A stretch of 64,000 bases of DNA from Micromonospora marina (GCF_900091565.1 NZ_FMCV01000007.1:1-64000), one strand, 5' to 3'; positions 26,278 through 35,414 are shown, numbered from the stretch's first letter. Program-made: numbers and translations. Notes: generated by a model from the letters alone, not told the origin.

Positions 26278-27879
26278 GTGCGGATGCGGCGAGCCGTACA
26301 GGCGATGCTGGTGCTGGTCGGGATCTGGCTGGTGACCGGCGCTCCGGCGCACGCCGCACCGGCGGAGACCGGCCGGTACTACATGGTCGGTCCGCCGGTG
26401 GGCGGGCAGCGGGAATACCTGTACGCCATCGCGCTTCGCACGCTCGGCAACGGCAACCGTTACCGGGAGATCGTCGAGCTGAACACCGGGCGGGTCCAGC
26501 CGGACGGCGAGACGTTCACCGACGGGTTGAAGCTGAACCCGGGCTGGGTGCTCGTCCTACCCCGGGACGCCAAGGGCCAAGGTGTACGCATCGGCCCGCT
26601 GCCCCGGGTCCGGGCCCGTACCACCCCGCCGGTGACCCGTTCCCCGGCCCTCACGCAGTCCGCACCGACCCGTGCCGCGGCCGTGCCGACCCGGATGCCG
26701 CCGTCCACCCCCGCGCGGTCACCCGCCACCACCGGGGAAGCGGCCCGGCCCCCGGCCACCACGGAGGTCGCCGCACCCCCGCTACAGGGACGGACGACGC
26801 GCGGCGGCGGGATCGACCCGCTGGTGATCCGGGTCGGCGCGGGCGTGCTGTCGGTGCTGCTCGCGGTGGTGGCGATCGTGCTGCTGCGTCCGGGCCGCTC
26901 CGGTCGCGGGCTGGCGGTGGCGGTGGCGGGCGACGACGGGCCGTGGCCGCCGGAACGCCACCACACGCCCGCCCCTGGTGAGAACGCGAAAGCCGGGCCT
27001 CCCACGAAGGACGCCGCCGGACCGCCGGCCACCCGGCCCGCACCGCCGCCCGCGTCCGCGCCGGCTTCGACGTCCGCGCCGGGCGCAAAGCCCACGGCGG
27101 TCGTCGCGTCCGTCCGGGGCTCGGGATCCGCCCTTGCCTCGAAGTCCACGCAGACCTCGAAGCCCGCTCAGGCTTCCGGGCCCGCGTTGACCGCCGCGTC
27201 AACCCAGACCGCCACGTCCGCCCGGCCCTCCGGGTCCACGTCGGACCTTGGGTCCGCGCCGACGTCCCGGCCCGTCGGGCCGGTGGGCGGGGAGGTCACG
27301 CCGGACGTGCCGCGCCCGTCGCTGCCGGCCGGGGACGAGGCGCCGTACCTCACAGCCGAGCTGAACACCGACGTCGGCCTTGCACGGGTCCGGCTGATCG
27401 GCGTGGCGGCCGGGCGCGGCGCGCCGTACACCTGGTTGGGGCCGGGAGAGACGGCACCGCCGACGGTGCTGCCGCTGGTGCTGGGGCGCAGCGGGCCGTG
27501 GCGGCTGCATGTGGATCTTGCTCGGGTGCCGGACGTGTTCACGCTCGTCGGTCCGGTGGCGGTCTGCCGCCGCGCGGCTGCGACCCTGGCCGGAGGGCTG
27601 TCCGCCGCCGGGGTCGGTGTGGCGGCCGTGGGGGAGGCGCTCGGCGGCGGGGTGCCGGCCGGCTGCCGTCGGCTGCCCGGCCTGCCCGAGCCACCGGGGC
27701 CGGGCGAGATGCTGCCGGAGCCGTCCGTGGTGTTCGTCGAGGGCCCGTCGCCGGCTGGGGCGCGTGGTCTCGCCGCCGCCACCGGGGGGCGGTGCGTGCC
27801 GGTGGTGCTCGGCCCGGTCCCGGCCGGTCGCTGGTCGCTTCAGCTCGACGTGGACGGGGAGTCGACCGGCGGGGACTGA
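26278..27879 (+). CDS. Signal-peptide LysM-like membrane protein of the secretion locus
   Basis: The 533-residue protein has a signal peptide (1-27, ending APAHAA) and a ~70-residue LysM/SPOR-like domain (YLYAIALRTLGNGNRYREIVELNTGRVQPDG...WVLVLPRD). A Pro/Thr/Ala-rich linker, one transmembrane segment (about 182-204) and a long cytoplasmic Ala/Ser/Pro-rich region follow, with a final globular part. The LysM-like domain is closely related to that of the mycosin-like protein at 30077, sharing LNTGRVQPDG. The start is GTG 26278 with GGGAGGG seven bases upstream. Its 3' end overlaps the convergent gene by 40 bp. It may tie the envelope to the secretion apparatus, but the role is inferred. Confidence 0.75.
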   Translation: MRMRRAVQAMLVLVGIWLVTGAPAHAAPAETGRYYMVGPPVGGQREYLYAIALRTLGNGNRYREIVELNTGRVQPDGETFTDGLKLNPGWVLVLPRDAKGQGVRIGPLPRVRARTTPPVTRSPALTQSAPTRAAAVPTRMPPSTPARSPATTGEAARPPATTEVAAPPLQGRTTRGGGIDPLVIRVGAGVLSVLLAVVAIVLLRPGRSGRGLAVAVAGDDGPWPPERHHTPAPGENAKAGPPTKDAAGPPATRPAPPPASAPASTSAPGAKPTAVVASVRGSGSALASKSTQTSKPAQASGPALTAASTQTATSARPSGSTSDLGSAPTSRPVGPVGGEVTPDVPRPSLPAGDEAPYLTAELNTDVGLARVRLIGVAAGRGAPYTWLGPGETAPPTVLPLVLGRSGPWRLHVDLARVPDVFTLVGPVAVCRRAAATLAGGLSAAGVGVAAVGEALGGGVPAGCRRLPGLPEPPGPGEMLPEPSVVFVEGPSPAGARGLAAATGGRCVPVVLGPVPAGRWSLQLDVDGESTGGD

Positions 27880-29936
27880 AGGCCGCGCAGCACCACGGGC
27901 AGCGGCCCCGCCGCCGCCCCGGGCACCGTCTCCCACACCCCGTCGCGCGCCCGGTGGACCCGGTCCACCTGGACCCGCTCGTAGGAGCGGCTGGTGAGGA
28001 TCAGGTCGACCCCCGCCTGCCGCAGGCGCTCCGCGCGACCTCGGGCCAGCGGCAGGGCGGCGAGGGCGTCGGCGGTGGCCCCGACGTCGACCGTACGGCC
28101 GCGCGGCACCCGGACCTCCACGAGCAGCCGGCCGGCCCGGGGCGCCGGTCGCCGGCGGGACAGCGGCAGCCAGCCCGGCGCCAGGCCGCGGGAGCGCGCC
28201 GGCAGCAGCGCGTACGCCCGCCGGGTGCCGTGCGCCGGCCACCGGGTGACGTCGTGCGGCAGCCCGGTGCTCGACGCGCTCGCGGGCGCGGACCTGATGC
28301 GCAGCGCCCCGCCGTCGAGCCCGTCGACCCGTCGGAGCCCGTCCTCGTCGGTGGCCCGGAAGGCTTCCCGCACCTGCACCCGGTCCAGCCGACCGGCCGG
28401 CAGCAGGTAGGTGTCCGGGGCGCCGAGCAAATACTGCAGGCGCGCCGGAACGTGCGAGCGCAACACCTGCACGGGGATCGCGCCGCCCGGGGCGATCCGG
28501 ACGCGCAGGAGGTCGGTGCGGCGCGGCGCGGACCGTGGGTCGAGGTGCGCGACCAGGCACAGCTCGGCAGTCGGTACGCCTTCCGTCGCGGCCCGCTCCA
28601 GGTCGCCGGTGACCGGCACGAACGCCTCGAACGTGGCGACGTTGACCTGCTGGCCGGGGTGCAGCCAGGGCGGCCCGTACCGGCCCGCGCGGCGGGACTC
28701 GGCAGCCAGCGTGGGACGGGCCCCGGGTGCCGGCCGGCCCGCCCCGCGTCCGTCCGCCCCCGTGCCGGCCGAAGCGGTGCCGGCCGAAACGGTGCCGCCC
28801 GGCCCTGTCGCGTCCGGTGTCGAGCCGGCAGGCGCGGCGGTGGCCTGTGCGTCGGCGACCACCACGATCCGCTGCCGCGACGAGCGGGGCACCAGCATGC
28901 CGTCTGCTGTCGCGTCGACCGCCGACGGGCCGTCGGCGTACCTCGGTCGGTGGGCCTGCCACGCGGCCACGCCGCCCGCCGCGTCCAGCGCGCGCAGGTC
29001 GCGACGGTCGCCGACGAGTTCCGCCCGGCCTCCCGGCGGCGGGGTCCACACCGTGGCGCCGGTGATCTCGGCCAGGTCGGCGGCCTGGGCGACGAGCTTC
29101 ACCTGCTCGTCCGGCTCGGACGGCCAGGTGAGCCACAGTCGCAGGTCGGCGCCGTAGAGCGGCAGCTCGCCGAGAAGCGCCGCCAGGTGCCCGGCGTCGC
29201 GTACCTGCTGGGTGCCGCTGTAGTCGCCGATCAGGAAGCCGCCGAAGCGGGCCGTGACGGAGACCGTGACCAGCTCGGGCACGGAGGCGCCGAGCCGGTG
29301 GGCGGTGGCCCGGCGGGCCACGAAGTCCGCCCGGGTCGCCAACGCCACACCGGTCGCCAGCGGCAGGTTGACCACCCCGGTCCGGGGCCGGACCAGGCCG
29401 TCCTCCATGGCGAACCAGCCGGGCAGCGGCGTGGCCAGGTCGGGTGGTTGCAGCACCAGCCAGTCCATCGGCTGGCGGGTGACCCGGTCCAGCGGCAGCG
29501 CGTGCAGCGGGCCGTCGTCCGCGTCGGGGGCGCGGCCGGCCAGCACCTGCCGGATGTCCGCGCCGTCCGGGCTGACCAGCACGTCGTGCCCCAGTAGCCC
29601 GGCCACCTCGGTGAACAGGTCGGCGTGGCGGGCGCCGTCGTCGGCGAGGATCCGCACGTCGTCCGCGGCGTCGCCGGTGCGCCGCACCAGATCCGCCACG
29701 GCGGGGGCGTCCAGCGGGCGGTCCGGCTCGGTGGGCAGCGCCGGCCGCCCCCGGGGGCCGCACACCAGCCAGAGATCCAGCAGGCCGGGCACCCGCCGGT
29801 GCCGGCGCGGGTCGAAGCGGCCGGTGCGCGGCACCCGGTCGATCCCCCGGCCGCCCACGGCCTGCGCCAGCTCTGTCACCGCCGTCCCCGCCTTCGTCCC
29901 ACCGACGCCCCAGCGCCGGCCGGAGCTGCTCGACAT
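27840..29936 (-). CDS. Large hypothetical protein of the secretion locus
   Basis: The 698-residue protein has no signal peptide or membrane segment that I can see, so it is probably cytoplasmic. The N-terminal half reads as a folded domain (GLLDLWLVCGPRGRPALP, VRILADDGARHADLFTEVAGLLGHDVLVSP). A Gly/Ala/Thr-rich linker lies at about 375-410. The second half has HPGQQVNVATFEAFVPVTGDLERA and a closing domain with repeated arginine-rich strands. A similarly long plus-strand frame is its shadow. No family is recognised. It is divergent from the LysM/mycosin gene and convergent with the first LysM gene, so it is embedded in the locus. Confidence 0.65.
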   Translation of the reverse strand: MSSSSGRRWGVGGTKAGTAVTELAQAVGGRGIDRVPRTGRFDPRRHRRVPGLLDLWLVCGPRGRPALPTEPDRPLDAPAVADLVRRTGDAADDVRILADDGARHADLFTEVAGLLGHDVLVSPDGADIRQVLAGRAPDADDGPLHALPLDRVTRQPMDWLVLQPPDLATPLPGWFAMEDGLVRPRTGVVNLPLATGVALATRADFVARRATAHRLGASVPELVTVSVTARFGGFLIGDYSGTQQVRDAGHLAALLGELPLYGADLRLWLTWPSEPDEQVKLVAQAADLAEITGATVWTPPPGGRAELVGDRRDLRALDAAGGVAAWQAHRPRYADGPSAVDATADGMLVPRSSRQRIVVVADAQATAAPAGSTPDATGPGGTVSAGTASAGTGADGRGAGRPAPGARPTLAAESRRAGRYGPPWLHPGQQVNVATFEAFVPVTGDLERAATEGVPTAELCLVAHLDPRSAPRRTDLLRVRIAPGGAIPVQVLRSHVPARLQYLLGAPDTYLLPAGRLDRVQVREAFRATDEDGLRRVDGLDGGALRIRSAPASASSTGLPHDVTRWPAHGTRRAYALLPARSRGLAPGWLPLSRRRPAPRAGRLLVEVRVPRGRTVDVGATADALAALPLARGRAERLRQAGVDLILTSRSYERVQVDRVHRARDGVWETVPGAAAGPLPVVLRGLQSPPVDSPSTSS

Positions 29937-29980
29937 CGAGGGCCGGTACCCTCGGCGGTCTCCATGACGGACGCCATGGA

Positions 29981-29995
29981 AATCTGGTTCAGATT
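29981..29995. promoter_or_regulatory. Small inverted repeat between divergent genes
   Basis: AATCTG-GTT-CAGATT is a perfect 6-bp inverted repeat in the 140-bp space between the gene ending upstream at 29936 and the mycosin-like gene starting at 30077. This AT-rich stretch stands out from its surroundings. It could be a dyad for a repressor or part of the promoter. No convincing -35/-10 pair is visible. Confidence 0.3.
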
Positions 29996-30076
29996 GATTT
30001 GAACGAAGTCGGCGCTGATCCGCAATAGACGGTGACGGCCGGTCGGTCTGGGCCGCGGTGACGGAAGGGAGCCCCG

Positions 30077-31564
30077 GTGCTGACGAAGCACTCCATCCTT
30101 GCTCGGCTGCTCGTGGTGGTGATGGTTGGCTGCGCGATCCTGGTCGTGCCCCGTCCCTCGACCGCCGGGCCCGCGCCCGACACCGAGCCGTACGTGAAGT
30201 ACTACGTGGTGACGGCGCGCCACCAGGGCCAGCCGGAGAACCTCACCGAGATCGCCCGGCGCTTCCTCGGCAGCGGCGAGCGGTCCGCGGAGATCTACCA
30301 GCTCAACACCGGCCGGGTCCAGCCGGACGGGGCCCGGCTGACCGACCCGGTCACGCTGCGGGCCGGGTGGTACCTGGTGCTGCCGTGGGACGCCGTCGGC
30401 CCGGGAGTCGAGTACGGACAGTTGCCCGCCGCCCGCAAGCCGTCCGCCGGCCCGGCCCCGACCCGCTCACCGAGCGCACGGCCGGACGGCAGCCCGTCGC
30501 CGAGCGCGAGCCCGACGGCGTCCCGCTCACCGGCCGACGGCCGCCCGGCCGCGCGCTGCACCGCAACGACCGCGTCGAGCAGCCGGTCGGAATGGGCGCA
30601 ACTGCGGATGGCGGCCGACAGCGCGTGGACCCTGACCCGCGGCAACGGGATCAAGGTCGCGGTCGTCGACAGCGGGGTCGACGCCGGTCTCCAGCAGCTC
30701 AGCGGCCGGGTCGCGGTGGGCGCCGACGTCACCGTCGGCAATGGACGTGGCGACGAGGACTGCCTGGGATCCGGTACGGCGATGGCCGGCATCATCGCCG
30801 CCGACGACAGCGTCGAGGGCAACCCGGTGGGGCTCGCGCCGGACGCGACCGTCGTGCCGGTGCGGATGGTCCGATCCTCGGGCGACGCCCGGCCGGCCGA
30901 CGCCGCGACGGCCCTCGAGGTGGCGGTCAGCACCGGCGCCTCGGTGGTCGCGCTCGGCTCCCGGGTCGACCTGGCCGACCCGGCGGTGGCGGCGTCGTTG
31001 GCCACCGTGCTGGAGCACGACGTGGTGGTGGTGGCGGGCGCCCCGGTCAAGCCCACCACGCTTCCGTCGCCAAGCGGCGGTTCCCGCCGCGGGGCGCTGG
31101 TGCTCACCGGCGGCGTCGGCGCCGGGGGCCAGCTCGCCGAGAAGTATCTCGACGGGGCGGTCGAGGTGGTCGCGCCCGGCATCGAGGTGGCGACGCTCGG
31201 CGTGGGCGGGGGGAAGGTGGTCGGCAACACCGGCACCGAGTTCGCGGTGGCGTTCGTGGCCGGCGAGGCCGCGCTGATCCGGGCCGCCCAGCCCGACCTC
31301 ACCGCCGCCCAGGTCGAGGAACGCATCCGCAGCACCGCCGACCCGGTCGGCGGGCAGGTGGCCGAGGGCGATCCCCGGTACGGCTCGGGCATGATCAACC
31401 CGGCTGCCTCGGTGGCGCCGTCGGTGGAGGGCCGGGACCCGGCCGCCGCCGAGGCGAACCGCGGCGGGGCGGGCACGCTGATCGCCGTACTCCTGGGTCT
31501 GGCGCTGGTGTTCGGCGCGGGCGGCTTCCTGGCCGTTCGGATGCGCCGCCGCTACGCCGCCTGA
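30077..31564 (+). CDS. LysM-like/mycosin-like subtilase with degenerate active site
   Basis: The 495-residue protein has a signal peptide (about 1-30), a LysM-like domain (40-110), a Ser/Pro linker (120-155), a subtilisin-like S8 domain (165-430) and a C-terminal transmembrane helix (about 465-488) with a basic tail. This is the layout of mycosins plus an extra LysM-like head. The catalytic aspartate is present in VAVVDSGVD (Asp198). The histidine motif GHGTAVAGI reads GSGTAMAGI (Ser232). The serine motif GTSFA reads GTEFA (Glu388). The oxyanion asparagine (AGN) reads AGAP. It should therefore be inactive and structural, as some mycosins have a complex-stabilising role besides proteolysis. 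The start and the GGGAGCC upstream are acceptable. Confidence 0.8.
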   Translation: MLTKHSILARLLVVVMVGCAILVVPRPSTAGPAPDTEPYVKYYVVTARHQGQPENLTEIARRFLGSGERSAEIYQLNTGRVQPDGARLTDPVTLRAGWYLVLPWDAVGPGVEYGQLPAARKPSAGPAPTRSPSARPDGSPSPSASPTASRSPADGRPAARCTATTASSSRSEWAQLRMAADSAWTLTRGNGIKVAVVDSGVDAGLQQLSGRVAVGADVTVGNGRGDEDCLGSGTAMAGIIAADDSVEGNPVGLAPDATVVPVRMVRSSGDARPADAATALEVAVSTGASVVALGSRVDLADPAVAASLATVLEHDVVVVAGAPVKPTTLPSPSGGSRRGALVLTGGVGAGGQLAEKYLDGAVEVVAPGIEVATLGVGGGKVVGNTGTEFAVAFVAGEAALIRAAQPDLTAAQVEERIRSTADPVGGQVAEGDPRYGSGMINPAASVAPSVEGRDPAAAEANRGGAGTLIAVLLGLALVFGAGGFLAVRMRRRYAA

Positions 31565-31575
31565 CCCGCGACGCA

Positions 31576-31619
31576 GAAGGGGCCCTGGTCGACAGAAGCC
31601 TGTCGGCCAGGGCCCCTTC
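31576..31619. terminator. Bidirectional terminator hairpin
   Basis: GAAGGGGCCCTGGTCGACA and TGTCGGCCAGGGCCCCTTC form a 19-bp stem (one G-T wobble) with a 6-base loop. It lies exactly between two convergent genes, 12 bp from each stop codon. Confidence 0.9.
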
Positions 31620-31631
31620 CCACGTGTGCGG

Positions 31632-33224
31632 CTAGCGCAGCGACCAGGTCTGCTTCGGGTTGAACACGCAGGTCCAGGCGTTCAGCGGGGCGCCCGTGCC
31701 GTGACCGTCCACATCCAGGCAGCGGTCGGTCTCCCGGTTGAAGAGCGACCGCCGGCCGTCGCGTTCGATCCACTCCCACTTCTGCGCGGGGTTGCCGCTG
31801 CAGAGGGCGGTCTGTACCGGCGCACCGTCACGCTTCTCGCCCCACGCCACGTCCAGGCAGAGTCCGTTGACCCGGACGGTGCTGTCGGACCCGAACGTCC
31901 ACCACTGCGGGCGTTCCTCCCGGCACGGGCGCAGAACGACGGGAATGCCGTCCCCGCTGCCGCCGCTGGCACAGAGCCCGGTCTCCATGCCGACGAGTTG
32001 CTTCGCGCCGCTCGGGCGCTTCGGTGGGGCCGGCTTCGGCGGCACGGCCGGTGGGCTGGTCGAGGGCGACACGCTGGGTCGGGGCGCGGGGGATGCGGCC
32101 GTCGGCGACAGCGAGGGGGACGGCGACGGCGACGAGGGCGCCGACGGGGACGGGCTGGCCGGGGCGACCCGCAGCCGGCTGTCGAGCGCGTAGAAGTCGG
32201 TGAACTCCTGCACCTGCCGCAGGAACGCCTGTGTCGCGTCGTCGAGCTCGCCGCCGGTCTGGCGGACCGCGGTGGGGCCGTTACGGTAGGCGGCCAGCGC
32301 GAGCAGGCCGGGGTCGCCGTCGAGGCCGGCGAGGTCCCGCCGCAACGCGCAGACCGCGGCGCCGACGGCCGGCACGGCCACCTGCGGGTCCCACGGTGAG
32401 GCGCCGGCCGGGCCGTGTGCCCGCCACACCTCGGGCAGGAACTGGGCGATCCCCCGTCGGCCGTCGTCGCCGAGCAGGTTGGCGTCGAAGCCGGACAGCG
32501 CCATGAGCTGGGCCGCCACCGCCGCGGGCGGCACCTCCGGGCACACCGAGCCGGCCCGCACCACGAGGCGTACGTAGCCCGCGGGCACCGCCCTGGGCTG
32601 CTGGCGCTCCGGGTCCGGGCGGGCGGTGCCGGAGCCGCCGAACGCGGCCAGCTCGCCGTAGTACGCCGCGTAGCGACTCACGTCGTCGACGTACGCGACC
32701 GCGGCGGACGGCACGCCCTTGGCCTCGCGTACCTGGTCGAGCCCCGTGTGGAACGCGGCCAGCGACAGCCGCCACCGGTCGCCGGGGACGCCGGCGAGCC
32801 GCAGTTGCCCGCTGAGGTCGCACATCTGGTGCGCCAGCGCGAGGATGTTCGCGGCGGTGTCGGTCCGGTCGGCGCCGGGCCACGGCGCCCAGGACTTCCA
32901 CCGGTCGTCGTTGAGCCCGGCGAAGCCGCGACCGCCCGACGTGGTTTCCTTCACGCGACCGTCCAGGCCGGACTCGGCCATCAGCTGCCCGGCCAGCCGG
33001 GCCGGGTTCAGCGTGGGGCAGGACCGGGCGGCGGCCCGGATCGCGGTCAGATGCGCGGCGGAGACGCTACGACCGGTCAGCCTGTCGTCGCGAGCGGTGG
33101 CGATGCCCCAGCTCACGGAGGCGGCCACCATGCACAGCACCGAGAGGCCGGCCGCGATGGCGGCGACGACACGACGCGGGATCCGGGCGAGCCGGGATCG
33201 GATGCCAGGAAGATCGGGTGTCAC
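31632..33224 (-). CDS. Membrane-anchored tandem transglycosylase-like/ricin-lectin protein
   Basis: The 530-residue protein starts with a basic cytoplasmic tip and a signal-anchor (VVAAIAAGLSVLCMVAASVSW). The first lytic-transglycosylase-like module (LNPARLAGQLMAESGLDGRV) keeps the catalytic Glu-Ser. The second (AAVAAQLMALSGFDANL) has Leu in place of the Glu. A Ser/Pro linker and a C-terminal ricin-type beta-trefoil (QxW repeats: QWWTFG, QKWEW, QTWSL) follow. It probably opens peptidoglycan locally for the secretion apparatus while the lectin binds cell-wall glycans. The terminator hairpin at 31576-31619 ends it. A 26-bp palindrome lies 65 bp upstream of the start. Confidence 0.85.
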   Translation of the reverse strand: MTPDLPGIRSRLARIPRRVVAAIAAGLSVLCMVAASVSWGIATARDDRLTGRSVSAAHLTAIRAAARSCPTLNPARLAGQLMAESGLDGRVKETTSGGRGFAGLNDDRWKSWAPWPGADRTDTAANILALAHQMCDLSGQLRLAGVPGDRWRLSLAAFHTGLDQVREAKGVPSAAVAYVDDVSRYAAYYGELAAFGGSGTARPDPERQQPRAVPAGYVRLVVRAGSVCPEVPPAAVAAQLMALSGFDANLLGDDGRRGIAQFLPEVWRAHGPAGASPWDPQVAVPAVGAAVCALRRDLAGLDGDPGLLALAAYRNGPTAVRQTGGELDDATQAFLRQVQEFTDFYALDSRLRVAPASPSPSAPSSPSPSPSLSPTAASPAPRPSVSPSTSPPAVPPKPAPPKRPSGAKQLVGMETGLCASGGSGDGIPVVLRPCREERPQWWTFGSDSTVRVNGLCLDVAWGEKRDGAPVQTALCSGNPAQKWEWIERDGRRSLFNRETDRCLDVDGHGTGAPLNAWTCVFNPKQTWSLR

Positions 33225-33288
33225 GGGGCTTCCCTTCCGGTGATGGCGTCGCGAGGAGTGACGGATGCGCGACGTCCTCGGTTCACCC

Positions 33289-33314
33289 GACTGGAATCGG
33301 ATCCGATTCCAGTC
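33289..33314. promoter_or_regulatory. Perfect 26-bp palindrome, candidate operator
   Basis: The half-site GACTGGAATCGGA is followed immediately by its exact reverse complement. It sits in the 406-bp space between the minus-strand transglycosylase gene (start 33224) and the plus-strand ECF sigma gene (start 33631). In DNA this GC-rich, a perfect AT-containing palindrome is unlikely by chance. The best guess is a binding site for a dimeric repressor acting on the minus-strand gene. No other copy was noticed in the window. Confidence 0.55.
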
Positions 33315-33630
33315 CGGCCGTCATTGAACCGACCGGCGTACCGACCCGTCAATGTGGACGCCGCCGGGAGGACCGGCCCTCGGCGGCCGACCACCGATCG
33401 GAGTGTTCGATGTCGACTCGCCACCACCCGGCAGTTGCGGGGCCGACCCGCGTCGTCGTGGGCAGGGCGGCCATGGACCGCGCCCGATGAGCGCCGGGAC
33501 CCTGGTCGCCCTCCGCCGGCCGGGAGCACCGTCCGATCGGTACGGCTATCCTTCTCGCTCAGAGGGGCTCGGCGCCCACGCGCCGGGCCGGCCGGGCGGG
33601 CACGCCCCACGCGTCAGGGGGAGGCGTTCT

Positions 33631-34197
33631 GTGTCGGCAGTGCCCAACGAGGCGGTGCAGCCCGGGACGCCGGGCGACGCCGTCGCGCAGGGCTCGCCCG
33701 AGAGTCTCATGCGGTGGATCCACGAGCAGTACCGTGAACCGCTGCTGCGCTTCGTCACCCGCCTCGTCCTCGGCCGGCAGGAACTGGCCGAGGACCTGGT
33801 CCAGGAGACCTTCCTGCGGGCCTGGCGAAACCTGGGGACGCTGGCCGCGGAGCCGCGCCGGATCGCGCCCTGGCTCTACACCGTCGCCCGGCACGTGGCC
33901 GTCGACGCCGGCCGAGCCCGGCAGGCCCGGCCGGTCGAGGTCGCCCTGCCCGACCTCAACCGGCTCACCACGGCCGAGGACGAGATGGACCGGGTGGTCA
34001 GCGCCCACACCGTCCGCCTGGCGCTGCGGCAGATCAAGCCGGAGCACCGCGACGTCCTCATCGAGATGTACTACAAGGGCGCCTCGGTCGCGGAGGCCGC
34101 GCAGCGGCTCGGCATACCCGAGGGTACGGTAAAGTCGCGGACGTACTACGCGGTGCGGGCGCTGCACGCGGCGATCGGCCCGATCGAGTCGGCCTGA
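33631..34197 (+). CDS. ECF sigma factor of the secretion locus
   Basis: The 188-residue protein has region 2 (IHEQYREPLLRFVTRLVLGRQELAEDLVQETFLRAWRNL) and region 4 (IKPEHRDVLIEMYYKGASVAEAAQRLGIPEGTVKSRTYYAVRALH). GTG 33631 is preferred because GGGGAGG lies eight bases upstream; the frame is open further up without a better start. The next gene encodes a zinc-finger anti-sigma factor, giving a standard ECF/ZAS pair. Position inside the locus suggests that it controls the flanking exoprotein or secretion genes. Confidence 0.88.
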   Translation: MSAVPNEAVQPGTPGDAVAQGSPESLMRWIHEQYREPLLRFVTRLVLGRQELAEDLVQETFLRAWRNLGTLAAEPRRIAPWLYTVARHVAVDAGRARQARPVEVALPDLNRLTTAEDEMDRVVSAHTVRLALRQIKPEHRDVLIEMYYKGASVAEAAQRLGIPEGTVKSRTYYAVRALHAAIGPIESA

Positions 34198-34296
34198 TGT
34201 CACCTCCCGGCGAATCCTCGTCCGATGCCCGGCACCGAGGCGGTGGCCCGGATCATCGCTCTGGCGCACCCTCTGTCGGGTCGGGAAGGGGGCGTG

Positions 34297-35289
34297 ATGC
34301 GTACCGGCGGTGAGAATCCGACGTCCGAGCACGAGTCCCTGGCGCTCTATCTGCTCGGCGCGCTCGACGAGACCGACCGCGTCGCCTTCGAGGCGCACCT
34401 CGCCGGCTGCGACGAGTGTCTCTCCGCCGCCAGCGACCTGGGCGGTGTGACCAGCGGGCTCGGCGGCCTCAGCGCGGCGGACTGGAACGGGTTCGCCCTC
34501 CCCCCACCGTCCGTCCTGCCCCCGGCATCCGTCCTGCCCCCACCGTCCGTTCCGCCGCCGGCCTCCGTTCCGCCGCCGCGTTCCCCGTCGGGAGCGGAGG
34601 ACGTGCCCGCGGCTGAGCCCTGGGCCGACGCGCCGGACCTCGCGTCGGCGGCTGGGCACGAGGGCGGGTCCCGTACCGACGTCGCGGGTACGACGACCCC
34701 CGGCACCGGGACCGGTCGTCCGCGTACCGACGATGCGGGACCGGCCCCGGGTGCCGGAACCGGTCGAGGGCCGGCGGGGCGGCGGGGCAACCGCCCGGGC
34801 GGAGCGCCGGGTGGTGCGGGCCCGACTGGCCCGGGGAGGGCACCCGGTGACCGGCCCGGGGGACGTCGGCCACGGGCGCTGTCCGCCCGTCGCCGGCTGC
34901 TGCTGTGGGGCGGGGCGGCGGCGCTGGCGTTGACCGTGCTCACCGGCGGGATCGTGGCCACGGTCGGGGGCGGTGGACGCGACGACGTGGTGCTGACCGC
35001 GACCGGAGAGGCGCCCGGCCAGGGCGCGAGCCTGTCCGTGTCGATCACCACCCACGAGGGGCGTGGCTCCACCATCCGGATCACCGCCACCGGGCTGCGA
35101 CCGGGGCTGCGCCACCGGCTCTTCGCGGTGACCCGCGACGGGGTCACCCATCCCGTGCGGGACTGGACCGCCTCGAACGGGCCGCAGGAGGTCACCGGCG
35201 AGTTGTCGCCACCGCTCGATCAGCTCTCCTTCGTCGGCGTGGGCCTGACCGACGGCACCTCCATCGTCACCGCGCCGATCTCGCGCTGA
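34297..35289 (+). CDS. Zinc-finger anti-sigma factor, membrane-spanning
   Basis: The protein has 330 residues. The N-terminal ZAS domain has HESLALYLLGALDETDRVAFEAHLAGCDEC, containing the H-x3-C-x2-C motif. A long Pro/Gly/Arg-rich linker, one transmembrane segment (RRLLLWGGAAALALTVLTGGIVATV, about 222-246) and an extracellular beta-rich domain of about 85 residues (HEGRGSTIRITATGLRPGLRHRLFAV) like RskA-type sensor ends follow. ATG 34297 with upstream GGGAAGGGGG is chosen over ATG 34225. It is co-transcribed with the sigma factor and should sequester it until an envelope signal triggers proteolysis. Confidence 0.87.
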   Translation: MRTGGENPTSEHESLALYLLGALDETDRVAFEAHLAGCDECLSAASDLGGVTSGLGGLSAADWNGFALPPPSVLPPASVLPPPSVPPPASVPPPRSPSGAEDVPAAEPWADAPDLASAAGHEGGSRTDVAGTTTPGTGTGRPRTDDAGPAPGAGTGRGPAGRRGNRPGGAPGGAGPTGPGRAPGDRPGGRRPRALSARRRLLLWGGAAALALTVLTGGIVATVGGGGRDDVVLTATGEAPGQGASLSVSITTHEGRGSTIRITATGLRPGLRHRLFAVTRDGVTHPVRDWTASNGPQEVTGELSPPLDQLSFVGVGLTDGTSIVTAPISR

Positions 35290-35414
35290 CCGCGCTCGCC
35301 GATCCGCCTCACTTCCCGTTGAACCGGAGACCCTCCCGGATCGTCGTGTGGTCGTGCGCCAGCCGCACTCGTCGGGGGACGCGGCGCGTCCCCGCCAGGC
35401 CAAGGGAGGGCTAC

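Noticed and set aside
27199-29763. 854-codon minus-strand frame and the 699-codon plus-strand frame at 27498-29597
   Set aside because: Both are Arg/Gly/Pro-rich shadows of the 698-residue minus-strand gene and of the LysM gene in GC-rich DNA.
34905-35414. Upstream extension of the thaumatin/ricin protein
   Set aside because: It overlaps the anti-sigma gene in another frame and lacks sense; the signal peptide follows ATG 35415.
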